Origin: Candidatus Nanopelagicales bacterium
GTDB taxonomy: Bacteria > Actinomycetota > Actinomycetes > S36-B12
Direction of reading: 5' to 3'
DNA length: 64,000 nt
Assembly: GCA_018609125.1 (NCBI GenBank)
Contig: JABAYF010000028.1
Span: 1 to 64,000 of the forward strand
Of this stretch, positions 45,832-55,933 are shown one piece after another. The notes below the pieces were generated by a model, which made no database searches, had not been told where the DNA came from, and saw nothing but the letters and a program-made list of their open reading frames with translations. Every line of letters begins with the position of its first letter. The stretch's first letter is position 1. The position numbers and the translations under genes were made by a program.

Positions 45832-46445
45832 TGTCGATGGGTACGGCAATTCTTATTGCCGCCGTGTTCGTTTTCGCGGTCATCTGTGCGCTTTACCTAA
45901 GCGTGACTGCGGGTCGACTTGATCGCTTACATCGGCGCATTGATAGCTCGCGCGCATCCCTAGACGTTCAGCTTGCGCGGCGACAGGCGGTTGCATCAGA
46001 ACTGGCGGCGAGTGGGCTTCTTGATCCAGCGACGGCCACCGTGATCGCGGCGGCTGCTCACGCCGCCCGTGAGGCAGGTGATCAAGACACACGCATCGCG
46101 GGCGATCCGTTGGTCAACGACGGGAGACGCTGGCTGATAGAAAGTGACCTATCCGGGGTTTTGGCCGAAGTGTTCGACGACTCCTACGAAGTAGCAGAGG
46201 TGATGGCCCTCCCCGGTGGCCATGACATTGTTGTCTCCCTGGCGGGCATCACCCGGCGCGTTCAACTCACCCGACGGTTTCACAACGATGGAGTCCGTGC
46301 ATGTCGGCAGGTGCGCGCCCACCGATTCGTGCGCTGGTTCGGCCTTGCGGGCCGCACGCCGTGGCCGAGTACGGTGGAAATGGACGACACGCCGCCTACC
46401 GGACTTATCTTCGGTCCAGGCGAAGGACGTACCTTAGAGACATGA
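45831..46445 (+). CDS. Membrane-anchored hypothetical protein of the PIM operon
   Basis: 204 aa from ATG 45831. A single N-terminal membrane helix (AILIAAVFVFAVICALYLSV) is followed by a short coiled-coil-like stretch (LDRLHRRIDSSRASLDVQLARRQAVASEL), then a soluble domain. In mycobacteria the gene after pimA (Rv2609c) combines such a membrane segment with a Nudix domain. Here no Nudix box is present, so it may correspond only to the N-terminal half. Function unknown; coupling suggests an envelope role. Confidence 0.75.
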   Translation: MSMGTAILIAAVFVFAVICALYLSVTAGRLDRLHRRIDSSRASLDVQLARRQAVASELAASGLLDPATATVIAAAAHAAREAGDQDTRIAGDPLVNDGRRWLIESDLSGVLAEVFDDSYEVAEVMALPGGHDIVVSLAGITRRVQLTRRFHNDGVRACRQVRAHRFVRWFGLAGRTPWPSTVEMDDTPPTGLIFGPGEGRTLET

Positions 46446-47512
46446 CCATTGATGGCGTTCTTCCAGCGCGGCTGACTTCGCGATCAATTGTTGCCGGGTT
46501 GGGTGCGCTCGCCGTTGTTGTCACGCTTACTTCCTGCGGTGGTGAGCCAGACGTTGAATCGGTGTCGACCACTTCTGCCTCGGCACCGACACCTGCGGTC
46601 CCCTCGCCAACGGAAACCACGCCCAGTCCGATCAGCAATGCTTCCCCGTACTCCGGGCTGCCCAATGGACTCGGCAAACCTGTCCTGGCCGTAAAAATCG
46701 ACAACACCGGTGCTGCCCAACCGCACGCGGGCTTGGAGTTGGCTGATCTGGTTTACGTTGAGGAGGTCGAATGGGGCCTGAATCGACTTCTTGCCATCTT
46801 CTCCACCCAGATGCCCGATGTGCTCGGCCCGGTTCGGTCCGCTCGGGTGAGCGACATTGATATCTTGCAACCCTTCGCAGATGTTGTCTTCGCCTATTCA
46901 GGCGCTCAATCAAAGTTGCTGCCGCAGTTGGCAGCCGCCGATGTGATTGATGCATCAGCCACCGCCAGTTACATCGGCTGGTTCGACGATGCATCGCGTC
47001 GCTCGCCGGTCGATCACATGCTGCGTCCCCTTGAAGTTTTGGGAGTTTTCCCCGATGCTGCAGTATCGAAGGACATCGGGCTCACCTTCGACGATGAGCC
47101 GCCACCTAACGGCTCCCCTGGCAGCTTCGCCGCCGCCTCCTGGGCTGACTCAGAGGTCTCCTTTAGTTGGGACGAGGCAGCAGGTGACTATGTCGTCGGC
47201 ATGAACGGCAACCCGTCGCGGTCCACCCAGGGCGGATCCCAGCGCGCCGCCACGGTGGTGATCCAATCGGTTACCCAGTCAGACTCTGGTTACGGCGATA
47301 AATTTGGCGGTATCACCCCCAAAATTGAGGTGGTTGGCAGTGGCAGCGCGGTTGTTCTGCGCGATGGCAAGTCGTGGTTGGTTACCTGGGAACGTGTCAG
47401 CGCCAGTGACGGAACGACTTTCACCCTTGCCGACGGTAGCCCGATGCCCTTCGCCATCGGACAGACGTGGATTGTGCTGCTCGACGATGTACGAACGGCC
47501 CAGGTTTCATAG
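46442..47512 (+). CDS. DUF3048-domain (YerB-like) lipoprotein
   Basis: 356 aa from ATG 46442, overlapping the previous gene by 4 bp. Lipobox LTSC puts the lipidated Cys at about 32, then a Ser/Thr/Pro-rich linker to about 65. The conserved DUF3048 part reads KPVLAVKIDNTGAAQPHAGLELADLVYVEEVEWGLNRLLAIF and GPVRSARVSDIDI. YerB of Bacillus is a lipoprotein of unsettled function. It ends the PIM cluster. Confidence 0.88.
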   Translation: MTIDGVLPARLTSRSIVAGLGALAVVVTLTSCGGEPDVESVSTTSASAPTPAVPSPTETTPSPISNASPYSGLPNGLGKPVLAVKIDNTGAAQPHAGLELADLVYVEEVEWGLNRLLAIFSTQMPDVLGPVRSARVSDIDILQPFADVVFAYSGAQSKLLPQLAAADVIDASATASYIGWFDDASRRSPVDHMLRPLEVLGVFPDAAVSKDIGLTFDDEPPPNGSPGSFAAASWADSEVSFSWDEAAGDYVVGMNGNPSRSTQGGSQRAATVVIQSVTQSDSGYGDKFGGITPKIEVVGSGSAVVLRDGKSWLVTWERVSASDGTTFTLADGSPMPFAIGQTWIVLLDDVRTAQVS

Positions 47513-47514
47513 GC

Positions 47515-47540
47515 GCGGTGTCTGCGGTGTCTGCGGTGCA
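47515..47540 (+). repeat. 9-bp tandem repeat (GCGGTGTCT), nearly three copies
   Basis: Two full units and six bases of a third lie just after the DUF3048 gene, in the 131-bp spacer before pdxS. Probably a slippage product without coding function. Confidence 0.8.
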
Positions 47541-47643
47541 GCGGGCCTGAACCGGCTGAATTTCCAGGACGGCACTACGATGGAGAAATCGGGAAACACA
47601 CCGGGTATGTGCAGCACATAACGAACCCATCGAAAGGACGACT

Positions 47644-48552
47644 ATGGCCACCGAGAACGCGTCCGAAACAACGCAAACCGGTACGGTTCGCGTGAAGCGG
47701 GGCATGGCCGAGATGCTCAAGGGTGGCGTCATTATGGACGTCGTTGATCAAGAGCAGGCGAAAATCGCAGAGCAGGCTGGCGCGGTAGCGGTCATGGCAC
47801 TGGAGCGGGTGCCCGCTGACATCCGTGCTGAGGGTGGCGTCTCGCGAATGTCTGACCCGGAGATGATCGCCAAAATCGTGGATTCGGTCACGATTCCGGT
47901 CATGGCCAAAGCGCGTATCGGGCATTTCGTTGAGGCACAGATTCTCCAAGCCCTCGGTGTGGACTACATCGATGAGTCAGAGGTTCTCACGCCGGCTGAT
48001 AATGCCCACCACATTGATAAGCGCTTGTTCACCGTGCCTTTCGTGTGTGGCGCTACCAATCTTGGCGAAGCACTACGACGCATTAACGAAGGCGCGACCA
48101 TGATTCGCTCCAAAGGTGAAGCGGGTACCGGCGATGTTTCCAATGCGGTCACGCACATGAGGCGGATCCTTGGTGAGGTGCGGCAGTTGTCGTCGATGTC
48201 ACCGGAGGAGTTATACGCCGCGGCTAAAGACTTCCATGCTCCCTATGACCTCGTTGTTGAGGTCGCAGAACGAGGTTCCCTGCCGGTTGTCTTGTTTACC
48301 GCCGGCGGCATAGCCACACCTGCGGATGCGGCTTTGATGATGCAGATGGGAGCTGATGGCGTGTTCGTCGGCTCGGGCATTTTCAAGTCTGGCGATCCGG
48401 TAAAGCGTGCAGAAGCCATCGTCCAAGCGACCCGGCATTTTCAAGATCCGGCCATGTTGGCAAAGGTTTCCACCGGTCTCGGCGAGGCCATGGTTGGGAT
48501 CAATGTTGCAGAACTGCCGGTACACCATCGACTTGAAGACCGGGGTTGGTGA
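47644..48552 (+). CDS. pdxS: Pyridoxal 5'-phosphate synthase subunit PdxS
   Basis: 302 aa, ATG after GAAAGGA. The TIM barrel carries [22 protein letters not shown], then [21 protein letters not shown], the catalytic Lys region [30 protein letters not shown] and [14 protein letters not shown]. PdxS makes PLP from ribose-5-phosphate, glyceraldehyde-3-phosphate and ammonia supplied by PdxT, encoded next with a 4-bp overlap. Confidence 0.98.
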   Translation: MATENASETTQTGTVRVKRGMAEMLKGGVIMDVVDQEQAKIAEQAGAVAVMALERVPADIRAEGGVSRMSDPEMIAKIVDSVTIPVMAKARIGHFVEAQILQALGVDYIDESEVLTPADNAHHIDKRLFTVPFVCGATNLGEALRRINEGATMIRSKGEAGTGDVSNAVTHMRRILGEVRQLSSMSPEELYAAAKDFHAPYDLVVEVAERGSLPVVLFTAGGIATPADAALMMQMGADGVFVGSGIFKSGDPVKRAEAIVQATRHFQDPAMLAKVSTGLGEAMVGINVAELPVHHRLEDRGW

Positions 48553-49148
48553 GCTCGTTACTTCGGGTCGGTGTCCTGTCTTTGCAAGGTGATGTGCGCG
48601 AACATCTCTACCGATTGCGAGATACCGGCGTTGAGGCCGTGGAGGTGCGCCACCCAGCGGACTTGACCGGGACGCACGGGTTGGTCATCCCCGGTGGAGA
48701 GTCCACCACGATGTCCATCCTTGCCGAACGCGATGGCTTTTTCGAACCCCTGCAGCAGTATCGTCGCGACGGTCACCCCTGTTTTGGATCCTGCGCGGGC
48801 CTGATTATGTTGGCCGATGAAGTGCTTGACGGCAGGGCGGGGCAGCGAACAGTCGGTGGGCTAGATATTGCCGTGCGGCGAAACGCGTTTGGCCGTCAGG
48901 TGGACTCCTTCGAGTCTGAAATTGATGTGATCGGGCTGTCGCCTCAGCCTTTCCCCGCCATCTTCATCCGCGCCCCCTGGGTCGAACGTGTGGGTTCGGG
49001 GGTGGAAGTTCTCGCAGTGTGGGGTCCGGGCCGTACGCCTGTTGCGGTGCGCCAGGGCCCCTTACTGGCCACCGCGTTTCATCCCGAACTCACCACCGAC
49101 CTAAGGGTTCACCAGATGTTTGTCGATACGATTGCCGCCTATGCCTGA
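48549..49148 (+). CDS. pdxT: Pyridoxal 5'-phosphate synthase glutaminase subunit PdxT
   Basis: 199 aa from GTG 48549 (GTGA overlap with pdxS). [25 protein letters not shown], the nucleophile Cys in [12 protein letters not shown], and the His-Glu pair in AFHPELTTD give the full class I glutaminase triad. It feeds ammonia to PdxS. In mycobacteria a thioesterase gene lies between the two; here they are directly coupled. Confidence 0.97.
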   Translation: MSSLLRVGVLSLQGDVREHLYRLRDTGVEAVEVRHPADLTGTHGLVIPGGESTTMSILAERDGFFEPLQQYRRDGHPCFGSCAGLIMLADEVLDGRAGQRTVGGLDIAVRRNAFGRQVDSFESEIDVIGLSPQPFPAIFIRAPWVERVGSGVEVLAVWGPGRTPVAVRQGPLLATAFHPELTTDLRVHQMFVDTIAAYA

Positions 49149-49182
49149 ATGGGCGGGTTGAGAACAAAAGAGGGCGGTTGAC

Positions 49183-49938
49183 ATGAGTGGTCACTCCAAA
49201 TGGGCGACGACAAAGCACAAGAAGGCTGTCGTCGACGCCAGGCGAAGCAAACTCTTCGCTCGCCTCATCAAGAACATTGAGGTCGCTGCCCGCCTCGGTG
49301 GGGGTGATCCTGATGGCAACCCGACCCTGTACGACTCGATGCAGAAGGCGCGCAAAAACTCCGTTCCGATCGACAATATTGAACGGGCCGTTAAGCGTGG
49401 GTCTGGCGCGGAAGCTGGCGGTGCGGACTACCAGACAATCATGTACGAGGGTTATGGGCCCGGTGGTGTCGCGGTGCTAGTGGAATGCTTGACCGACAAT
49501 CGCAACCGCGCTGCGTCCGAGGTGCGAGTCGCGCTCACTCGCAATGGCGGCTCTATGGCTGATCCAGGTTCGGTGTCCTACCTGTTCACCCGCAAGGGCG
49601 TTGTCATCGTGAGTTCCGCACCCGGCGTTACTGAGGATTCCTTGCTGGAGGCGGTGCTTGATGCTGGTGCCGAGGAGGTCATCGATCTCGACGGAACATT
49701 TGAGATTCTCAGCGAGGCCACCGACGTTGTTGCGGTTCGAATGGCACTGCAAGTTGCCGGGGTGGACTACGACTCAGCCGAAGCCACTTTCGTTCCGAGT
49801 ATGTCGGTCCCCGTCGATGTTGACGGTGCCCGCAAGGTAATCCAACTCGTGGAGGCATTGGAAGACAGCGACGACGTGCAGGCGGTGTTCAGTAACGTCG
49901 ACATCAGCGATGAAGTTTTGGCCGAACTTGAAGCGTAG
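49183..49938 (+). CDS. yebC: YebC/PmpR-family protein
   Basis: 251 aa. It opens [20 protein letters not shown] and keeps [34 protein letters not shown] and [14 protein letters not shown]. The family has been linked to transcriptional control and more recently to translation of proline-rich stretches. Standard position before ruvCAB. Confidence 0.96.
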   Translation: MSGHSKWATTKHKKAVVDARRSKLFARLIKNIEVAARLGGGDPDGNPTLYDSMQKARKNSVPIDNIERAVKRGSGAEAGGADYQTIMYEGYGPGGVAVLVECLTDNRNRAASEVRVALTRNGGSMADPGSVSYLFTRKGVVIVSSAPGVTEDSLLEAVLDAGAEEVIDLDGTFEILSEATDVVAVRMALQVAGVDYDSAEATFVPSMSVPVDVDGARKVIQLVEALEDSDDVQAVFSNVDISDEVLAELEA

Positions 49939-49998
49939 GCCCACCGTCACCCTCAGCAATGTGACATGGTCGAGGGCAGCAGCGAACTGGGAGGGCTC

Positions 49999-51462
49999 AT
50001 GGCTGGAAGACAACTGACCGGTTGGGATGCTGCAACATGGCGCGCTGCAGCGGCGGATCCATCAATGCGATCCACCGTGGTGGCCCTGGTGGTGCTCGAC
50101 CAGGCCCCGTCATGGAAGCGGCTGCGAAAGCGTGTTGATCGACTTACGCGACTGGTGCCGGTGTTGCGGCAGCGCCCGGTGCGCGGAACTTTCGGTATCG
50201 TTGCACCACGGTTGGCCGTAGACCCTGACTTCGATCTTGACCTCCACCTGCGCCGCTATCGATTGCCCGGGAAAGGTTCCTGGGCCGGACTTCTAGCGGA
50301 AGCGCGTCGGCTTAGCCTGAGTGACTTCGACCATGATCGTCCGCTGTGGGAAATCGTTGTGGTGGAGGGACTTCCCGGTAAACGAGCGGCGGTGATGGTC
50401 AAACTGCACCACGCGATCGCCGACGGTCAGGCCACGGTAATGATCGGTCTATCGCTATTTGAGTTGGCGGCTGAATCCAATCCTGACGAGCCGGCCGCGC
50501 CCCCGCCACCGGAGGCTGAGGAATTCAGCGCTACTGATGTGAGCCTGGCCGATATCGGAGATAATCTTCGCCGTGGTGCTGCCGCGGCGGAACGGGCTGT
50601 GGGGCTGCTGGGCGCTTTCGCGCGCGGAACCGTCAGTGATCCGGTTGGCACCTGGACCGGTGCATGGAATACGGCGGGATCCCTGAGTCGATTTACCGCC
50701 ATGCCGGACGGGCCGCTGTCTCCGCTCATGACACAGCGTTCAACCACTTATCATTTTGCCGCGTTCGACCTACCTTTCGATCAACTTAAGCAGTCGGCAA
50801 AGACGAGAAACCGCAGCGTGAACGATGCTTTCATGGCCGCAGTGGGTGCGGGCCTGGATCGTTATCATGCTCGGCACGAGCAAGTGGCCGATGACCTACG
50901 GTTCAATGTTCCTATCAGTCTTCGTGGAGATCCTGGAGATCGCTCTGGCCAGGCGGCAAATGCTGTCACCATCGCTCGTTTCGCCTTGCCAGTGGCTGGT
51001 CTGAGTGTGAGTGAGCGTATGGACGATGCGGCCGCCGCCGTAACTCACTGGCGAGATGAACCCGCTTTGCGGTTGGCTGACCCCCTTGCCGAGGTGAGTT
51101 GGTTGGTTCCGGTGCCCGTGTTGGCTCAAGCGGCGCGAGCCAGTGACGTAACAACGAGCAATGTGCCCGGCCCGCCGATCCCGCTTTACCTCTCCGGGGC
51201 ACGGGTGGTCGGGATGTACCCGCTAGTGGCAACCATCGGCGCCGCAGTGAGCGTCACCATGGTGACCTATGACGGTTATGCATTCATCGGGATCTCCGCT
51301 GATGATCGTGCGGTGCCTGACCTCACCGAGCTCGTGCAGGATTTACGCGCCGGCTTCGCCGAGGTGAGCGCAGGGCCGGTGGGTGCTGCTGATCCATTTG
51401 CTAAGGCGGGAGCCAAAGACGCCACGCCCATGGCTCGCGCGGTGCGGGTGGCAGGGGACTAG
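49999..51462 (+). CDS. WS/DGAT-type O-acyltransferase
   Basis: 487 aa from ATG 49999 with GGGAGGG upstream; ATG 49966 lacks a site. The catalytic HHxxxDG motif is HHAIADG at 137-143, after DFDHDRPLWEIVVVEGL; the C-terminal block has NVPISLRG and TSNVPGPPIPLYLSGARV. Family members make wax esters or triacylglycerol from acyl-CoA. It lies between yebC and ruvC, a spot not usually occupied by this family in mycobacteria. Confidence 0.92.
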   Translation: MAGRQLTGWDAATWRAAAADPSMRSTVVALVVLDQAPSWKRLRKRVDRLTRLVPVLRQRPVRGTFGIVAPRLAVDPDFDLDLHLRRYRLPGKGSWAGLLAEARRLSLSDFDHDRPLWEIVVVEGLPGKRAAVMVKLHHAIADGQATVMIGLSLFELAAESNPDEPAAPPPPEAEEFSATDVSLADIGDNLRRGAAAAERAVGLLGAFARGTVSDPVGTWTGAWNTAGSLSRFTAMPDGPLSPLMTQRSTTYHFAAFDLPFDQLKQSAKTRNRSVNDAFMAAVGAGLDRYHARHEQVADDLRFNVPISLRGDPGDRSGQAANAVTIARFALPVAGLSVSERMDDAAAAVTHWRDEPALRLADPLAEVSWLVPVPVLAQAARASDVTTSNVPGPPIPLYLSGARVVGMYPLVATIGAAVSVTMVTYDGYAFIGISADDRAVPDLTELVQDLRAGFAEVSAGPVGAADPFAKAGAKDATPMARAVRVAGD

Positions 51463-51564
51463 CAACGCTAACCTCCTCGTACAGGTGTTCGCTCTGCGGT
51501 ATTGCGGTAACTCGCGGTGGCTGAGCAGCGGTAGCTAAGCAAGGGTGCAAGGGAGGTGTCGACG

Positions 51565-52089
51565 GTGAATGAGCCACGGTTGGTCATGGGCATCGATCCC
51601 GGCCTCACCCGCTGTGGAATCGGTGTGATCGCGGTGTCCCCGGGTGCTCGAGTACGGCTCGTGCACGTGGCCGTTATTGGCACACCTGTCTCGGCGCCCA
51701 TCGGGGATCGCCTCGTTGACCTAGAACGCCAGTTAATGGCGTTGATGCAGGCATACCCTCCCCAGCACGTGGCGGTAGAACGCGTGTTCAGTCAGCACAA
51801 CACTGCCTCGGTCATCGACACGGCTCAGGCCGCCGGGGTGGCCACGCTGGTTGCCGCGCGTCAGGGCATTCCGGTATCCCTGCGAACGCCGACCGAAGCG
51901 AAGGCGGCTGTCACCGGAAGCGGTCGGGCTAACAAAGCGCAGGTCACCGCCATGGTCATGCGCATTCTGGCCGTTACCGAAACCATTCGACCTGCCGATG
52001 CAGCCGATGCATTAGCCCTGGCCATCACCGAGGCATGGCGCGGGGATGCCCAGCGGCGTTTGGTTTCTGCGTCGCGAGGTGGTCGGTGA
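51565..52089 (+). CDS. ruvC: Holliday junction resolvase RuvC
   Basis: 174 aa from GTG 51565, eight nt after AAGGGAGG; a GTG at 51556 overlaps that site. The first catalytic Asp is in VMGIDPGLTRCG, the Glu in VAVERVFSQHNT, and the C-terminal Asp pair in PADAADALALAI. Cuts four-way junctions in a RuvAB complex. Overlaps ruvA as GTGA. Confidence 0.96.
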   Translation: MNEPRLVMGIDPGLTRCGIGVIAVSPGARVRLVHVAVIGTPVSAPIGDRLVDLERQLMALMQAYPPQHVAVERVFSQHNTASVIDTAQAAGVATLVAARQGIPVSLRTPTEAKAAVTGSGRANKAQVTAMVMRILAVTETIRPADAADALALAITEAWRGDAQRRLVSASRGGR

Positions 52090-52703
52090 TCTCCTTACTG
52101 CGTGGCCGTGTTTTGGAAGTACATGTGGATTCCCTTGTACTTGATGTCGGCGGGGTTGGCCTACTTGTCTCCTGTACTCCCCAGACAGCGCTGGCGGTTC
52201 GCACGGGTGCAGAAGCCACCTTGGCTACCACGTTGATCGTGCGCGAAGACTCCCTCACGCTGTACGGCTTCGCCACCACCGATCAGCGAGTTGTATTTGA
52301 CGTCGTTCAGTCAGTGTCAGGTATCGGGCCCCGCACGGCGTTGGCTGTCGTCGCCACCATGGATGTTGATGAACTGAGCCGGGCTATCGCCGACGACGAC
52401 CTCACCGCACTGACGCGCGTACCCGGAATTGGTCGCAAGGGTGCTGCGCGGATGGTGTTGGAATTGAAAGATCGACTCCGCCCCGCCACAGGTTCGCCCA
52501 CCAGCTCCGAGGTGGGTTCGCCACCCTGGCAGGGTGATGTTCAGGCTGGTTTGATGTCGTTGGGCTGGAACCAGCGTCAAGCGGATTGGGCGGTCACCCA
52601 GGTGCACAAGGAGCTCAGCCCGACCGATGCGACTGCGCCGCCGGAGATGGCGGAACTACTGAGAGCAGCTCTTCGGCATCTGGACAGATCGGGTTCACCG
52701 TGA
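52086..52703 (+). CDS. ruvA: Holliday junction branch-migration protein RuvA
   Basis: 205 aa from GTG 52086, overlapping ruvC. An N-terminal OB domain ([23 protein letters not shown]), two HhH motifs ([14 protein letters not shown] and [19 protein letters not shown]), and the C-terminal domain III ([18 protein letters not shown]) are present. It loads RuvB on junctions. Overlaps ruvB as GTGA. Confidence 0.96.
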   Translation: MISLLRGRVLEVHVDSLVLDVGGVGLLVSCTPQTALAVRTGAEATLATTLIVREDSLTLYGFATTDQRVVFDVVQSVSGIGPRTALAVVATMDVDELSRAIADDDLTALTRVPGIGRKGAARMVLELKDRLRPATGSPTSSEVGSPPWQGDVQAGLMSLGWNQRQADWAVTQVHKELSPTDATAPPEMAELLRAALRHLDRSGSP

Positions 52704-53797
52704 CCGAGTGGGATGACCAGGTGTGGGATGCAACGGAAACCTCGGGTGAACGGCTGGTGGCCGCGGCCATGGGTGGTGACGACATTGCCTACGACGGAGC
52801 TTTGCGACCGGATCAACTCAGCGATTTCGTTGGGCAAGACCGAGTCAAGGCGCAGTTGGGGCTGGTGCTTGAGGCCGCGCGCCGACGTGACGTCACCGCT
52901 GACCACGTTTTGCTTTCCGGCCCACCGGGACTTGGTAAGACCACCCTTGCTCAAATCATCGCCCACGAACTTCAGGCACCCTTGCGCCTTACCAGCGGGC
53001 CAGCTTTGCAACATGCCGGTGACCTTGCGGCGGTACTGTCCAGCCTGCAGCCTGGTGAGGTCCTCTTCATTGACGAGATCCACCGCACCGCCCGGGCTGC
53101 CGAAGAAATGCTCTATGTCGCGATGGAAGACTTTCGTGTTGATGTCATGCTCGGCAAAGGGCCGGGTGCCATGGCGGTACCACTAGATCTGTCCCCATTC
53201 ACCCTCGTGGCTGCCACAACCAGAGCGGGTTTGCTGCCCGGCCCGCTTCGGGACCGATTCGGATTTACCGCCCATCTTGATTTTTATGCTCCCGAAGATC
53301 TTGCGTTGATCATTCGCCGTTCGGCAGGCTTATTGCAGGTGACCGTCCGCGACGACGGCATCCACGAGATCGCCCATCGATCACGCGGAACCCCTCGTAT
53401 CGCCAATCGCCTGCTACGTCGCGTGCGCGACTGGGCGCAGGTTCATGGAGATGGCGTCGTCGACATCCAGACGGCGCGAGCCGCTTTGGACCTCTATGAA
53501 GTTGATATTCTCGGCTTGGATCGACTCGATCGGGCTGTTCTCACCATGCTGGTGCGTCGTTTTGGCGGCGGTCCCGTTGGGTTGTCCACTTTGGCGGTAG
53601 CTGTGGGCGAAGAGCCGGAAACTGTCGAAACGGTGGCCGAACCTTTCTTGGTACGTGAAGGGCTGTTGATGCGCACTCCACGTGGGCGGTTGGCGACCCC
53701 TGCCGCGTGGACCCACCTGGGTCTGCAGCCGCCTGCTGGGTTGGCTGATTATCCCGCGCAGGCACCACTGCCATGGGATTCTGCGGGCGAAGGGTAG
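52700..53797 (+). CDS. ruvB: Holliday junction branch-migration ATPase RuvB
   Basis: 365 aa from GTG 52700; open frame before it is inside ruvA. Walker [10 protein letters not shown], Walker [10 protein letters not shown], sensor 1 [11 protein letters not shown] and arginine finger LRDRFGF are intact. The winged-helix end has [17 protein letters not shown]. Hexameric motor of branch migration. Confidence 0.97.
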   Translation: MTEWDDQVWDATETSGERLVAAAMGGDDIAYDGALRPDQLSDFVGQDRVKAQLGLVLEAARRRDVTADHVLLSGPPGLGKTTLAQIIAHELQAPLRLTSGPALQHAGDLAAVLSSLQPGEVLFIDEIHRTARAAEEMLYVAMEDFRVDVMLGKGPGAMAVPLDLSPFTLVAATTRAGLLPGPLRDRFGFTAHLDFYAPEDLALIIRRSAGLLQVTVRDDGIHEIAHRSRGTPRIANRLLRRVRDWAQVHGDGVVDIQTARAALDLYEVDILGLDRLDRAVLTMLVRRFGGGPVGLSTLAVAVGEEPETVETVAEPFLVREGLLMRTPRGRLATPAAWTHLGLQPPAGLADYPAQAPLPWDSAGEG

Positions 53798-53859
53798 GCT
53801 CAAATGACATCCACCGCCGTTCCCAGGCTCATGATCCCAACGAGACGTTAGGAACCCCC

Positions 53860-54231
53860 ATGGAATCCCTTGGCGCACTGCTCCCGATCCTGCTGATTGG
53901 CGCGGTTTTCTACCTGCTCATTATGCGGCCGGCCCGCAATCGGCAAAAACAGCAGGCCAGCCTGCTCTCTGCGCTCAATCCCGGAGCGTCGATCATGACC
54001 ACGGCTGGGGTCTTCGGCACGATTACCGCTATTGACGATGACAACATCATGGTTGAGGTTGCACCAGGAGTTGAACTTCGGATGGTGCGAGCATCGGTAG
54101 GTCGCGTGCTCGATGAACCGAGCGTGGCTGACGTCACCGACTTCGATGCCGCTGAGATGGACTACGCCGCTGACGAAGTCACAAGCCAAGGTAATCCAGA
54201 CGAGGATAAGTTACGGGATGAGCGCGGTTAG
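53860..54231 (+). CDS. yajC: Preprotein translocase accessory subunit YajC
   Basis: 123 aa from ATG 53860. One N-terminal membrane span (LLPILLIGAVFYLLIMRPARNRQKQQ) and the small domain GASIMTTAGVFGTITAIDDDNIMVEVAPGVELRMVRASVGRVL, then an acidic tail. YajC associates with SecDF, encoded next. Typical for ruvB-yajC-secD order. Confidence 0.93.
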   Translation: MESLGALLPILLIGAVFYLLIMRPARNRQKQQASLLSALNPGASIMTTAGVFGTITAIDDDNIMVEVAPGVELRMVRASVGRVLDEPSVADVTDFDAAEMDYAADEVTSQGNPDEDKLRDERG

Positions 54232-54307
54232 CACTATTGTTACGCCGGCAGTTCCCGTCCGATTCCACTGTGCGCACTGACGCTTAATTCCAAAGGAAAA
54301 CTTCTTC

Positions 54308-55933
54308 GTGGCTCAACCCCCGGCACCATCTCGTCCCATGCGCACGCTGCTGGTCATGCTCATCTTCACCATTGGCATGGCCGTCTGGGCGGCATGGCCT
54401 GGAACACCCAACACCCCTCGTCTCGGCCTTGACCTGCAAGGCGGGACCCAGGTGATTTTAACTCCGTCCTCAGTTGAAGAGGGTCAACAAATCACCGACG
54501 AGCAATTGACCCAGACGGTGGAGATCATCCGGCAGCGAGTCAATGGCATCGGCGTGGCGGAAGCTGAAATTTCAATCCAGGGTGCAGGGGATTCAGCGGC
54601 CATCATTGTGGCTGCACCGGGGGTAAGCCAGGAGCGCTTGGTCGAATTAGTTGGCCGAACAGCGTTGCTGGATTTTCGTCCCGTCTACTCCATCGCTTCG
54701 CCCGTGCCCGTGGGCGACGATACCTCTGCTAGCGCTGATATTTCGGTAGGGGATGACACCTCGGCTATCACGCTGGGCAACGAGATCATTCAGGCGCCGG
54801 AAAACACACCGGAGTTCGCCGCCGAAGTTGCTGCGTTGAATTGCCTGCTACCGGAAAACATTGCCGGTGGCACTCCCGATAACCCGACGGAGTGGTTAGG
54901 CACGTGCGCTGATGACGGTTCCAGCAAGTACACCCTGCAGCCGGCCTTTATTCGCGGAACAAACGTCACCGAAGCATCAGCAGTGTTGCCTCAGCAGGGC
55001 GTAGGTGGCTGGGTCGTCAGTTTGAGTTTTGACTCTGAAGGTGCCGATGCCTTGTCGAGGGCTTCCCAAGAATTGTCTGCACTGCCCGATTGCAGCCTGG
55101 GCGGACCCAACCCATGTAATGCCTTCGCCATCGTGCTCGACGGAGTTGTGGTTTCTTCACCGCGGTTTAACGAACCTATTCTTGGTGGGCAGGCGCAGAT
55201 TGAAGGCAACTTCAATGCTGAAGGGGCCCAAGACCTCGCCAATGTGCTCAATTACGGCGCGCTTCCAGTCACCCTTGAGGTTGCCGAGATCACCAGTGTT
55301 TCGCCCACCTTGGGCAGTGACCAACTCCGCGGGGGCATCATCGCCGGTCTGATTGGTTTGGTCATCATCACCATTTACCTACTTGGCTATTACCGTGCGC
55401 TGGGCATCGTTGCGGTACTTAGTCTCTTCCTTGCCGGTGGTATTACTTATGCGGCGTTCGTCGCCTTGGGCAACACGATCGGTTTCACGCTGACGCTAGC
55501 TGGTATCGCTGGTGCCATTGTGGCCATCGGCATTACAGCTGACTCATTTATCGTCTATTTCGAACGAATACGCGATGAAATCCGCAGCGGTCGATCGCTG
55601 CGTCAGGCGGCAGAATCAGGCTGGGTTCGGGCCCGACGCACGATTATTGCCGCAGATTTCGTCACGCTGCTCGCCGCCATCGTGTTGTATGTGGTGTCAG
55701 TAGGCAACGTTCGCGGCTTTGCTTTCGCCCTGGGACTCACCACCTTGGTTGATGTGCTGATCGCCTTCATGTTTACCCGACCACTGGTCACTGTTTTCGC
55801 TCGTTCGTCGTGGATGCAACGAGGTGGATGGTTGACCGGACTCGATCCGAGCCGCTTTGGCGATAAGGAAGTTGACCTTGCTCCCACGAAAGCACGAACG
55901 CCTGTGGCCGCTGCAGTGAGAGAGGATTCCTGA
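54308..55933 (+). CDS. secD: Protein translocase subunit SecD
   Basis: 541 aa, GTG start after AAAGGAAAA. Span 1 is near residues 12-30; LGLDLQGGTQVILTP and QRVNGIGVAEAEISIQG define the first periplasmic domain. A long periplasmic insertion follows, then five spans with DSFIVYFERIRDEIRSGRSLRQAAESGW. SecD with SecF uses proton flow to complete export. secF starts on the last base of its stop. Confidence 0.96.
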   Translation: MAQPPAPSRPMRTLLVMLIFTIGMAVWAAWPGTPNTPRLGLDLQGGTQVILTPSSVEEGQQITDEQLTQTVEIIRQRVNGIGVAEAEISIQGAGDSAAIIVAAPGVSQERLVELVGRTALLDFRPVYSIASPVPVGDDTSASADISVGDDTSAITLGNEIIQAPENTPEFAAEVAALNCLLPENIAGGTPDNPTEWLGTCADDGSSKYTLQPAFIRGTNVTEASAVLPQQGVGGWVVSLSFDSEGADALSRASQELSALPDCSLGGPNPCNAFAIVLDGVVVSSPRFNEPILGGQAQIEGNFNAEGAQDLANVLNYGALPVTLEVAEITSVSPTLGSDQLRGGIIAGLIGLVIITIYLLGYYRALGIVAVLSLFLAGGITYAAFVALGNTIGFTLTLAGIAGAIVAIGITADSFIVYFERIRDEIRSGRSLRQAAESGWVRARRTIIAADFVTLLAAIVLYVVSVGNVRGFAFALGLTTLVDVLIAFMFTRPLVTVFARSSWMQRGGWLTGLDPSRFGDKEVDLAPTKARTPVAAAVREDS

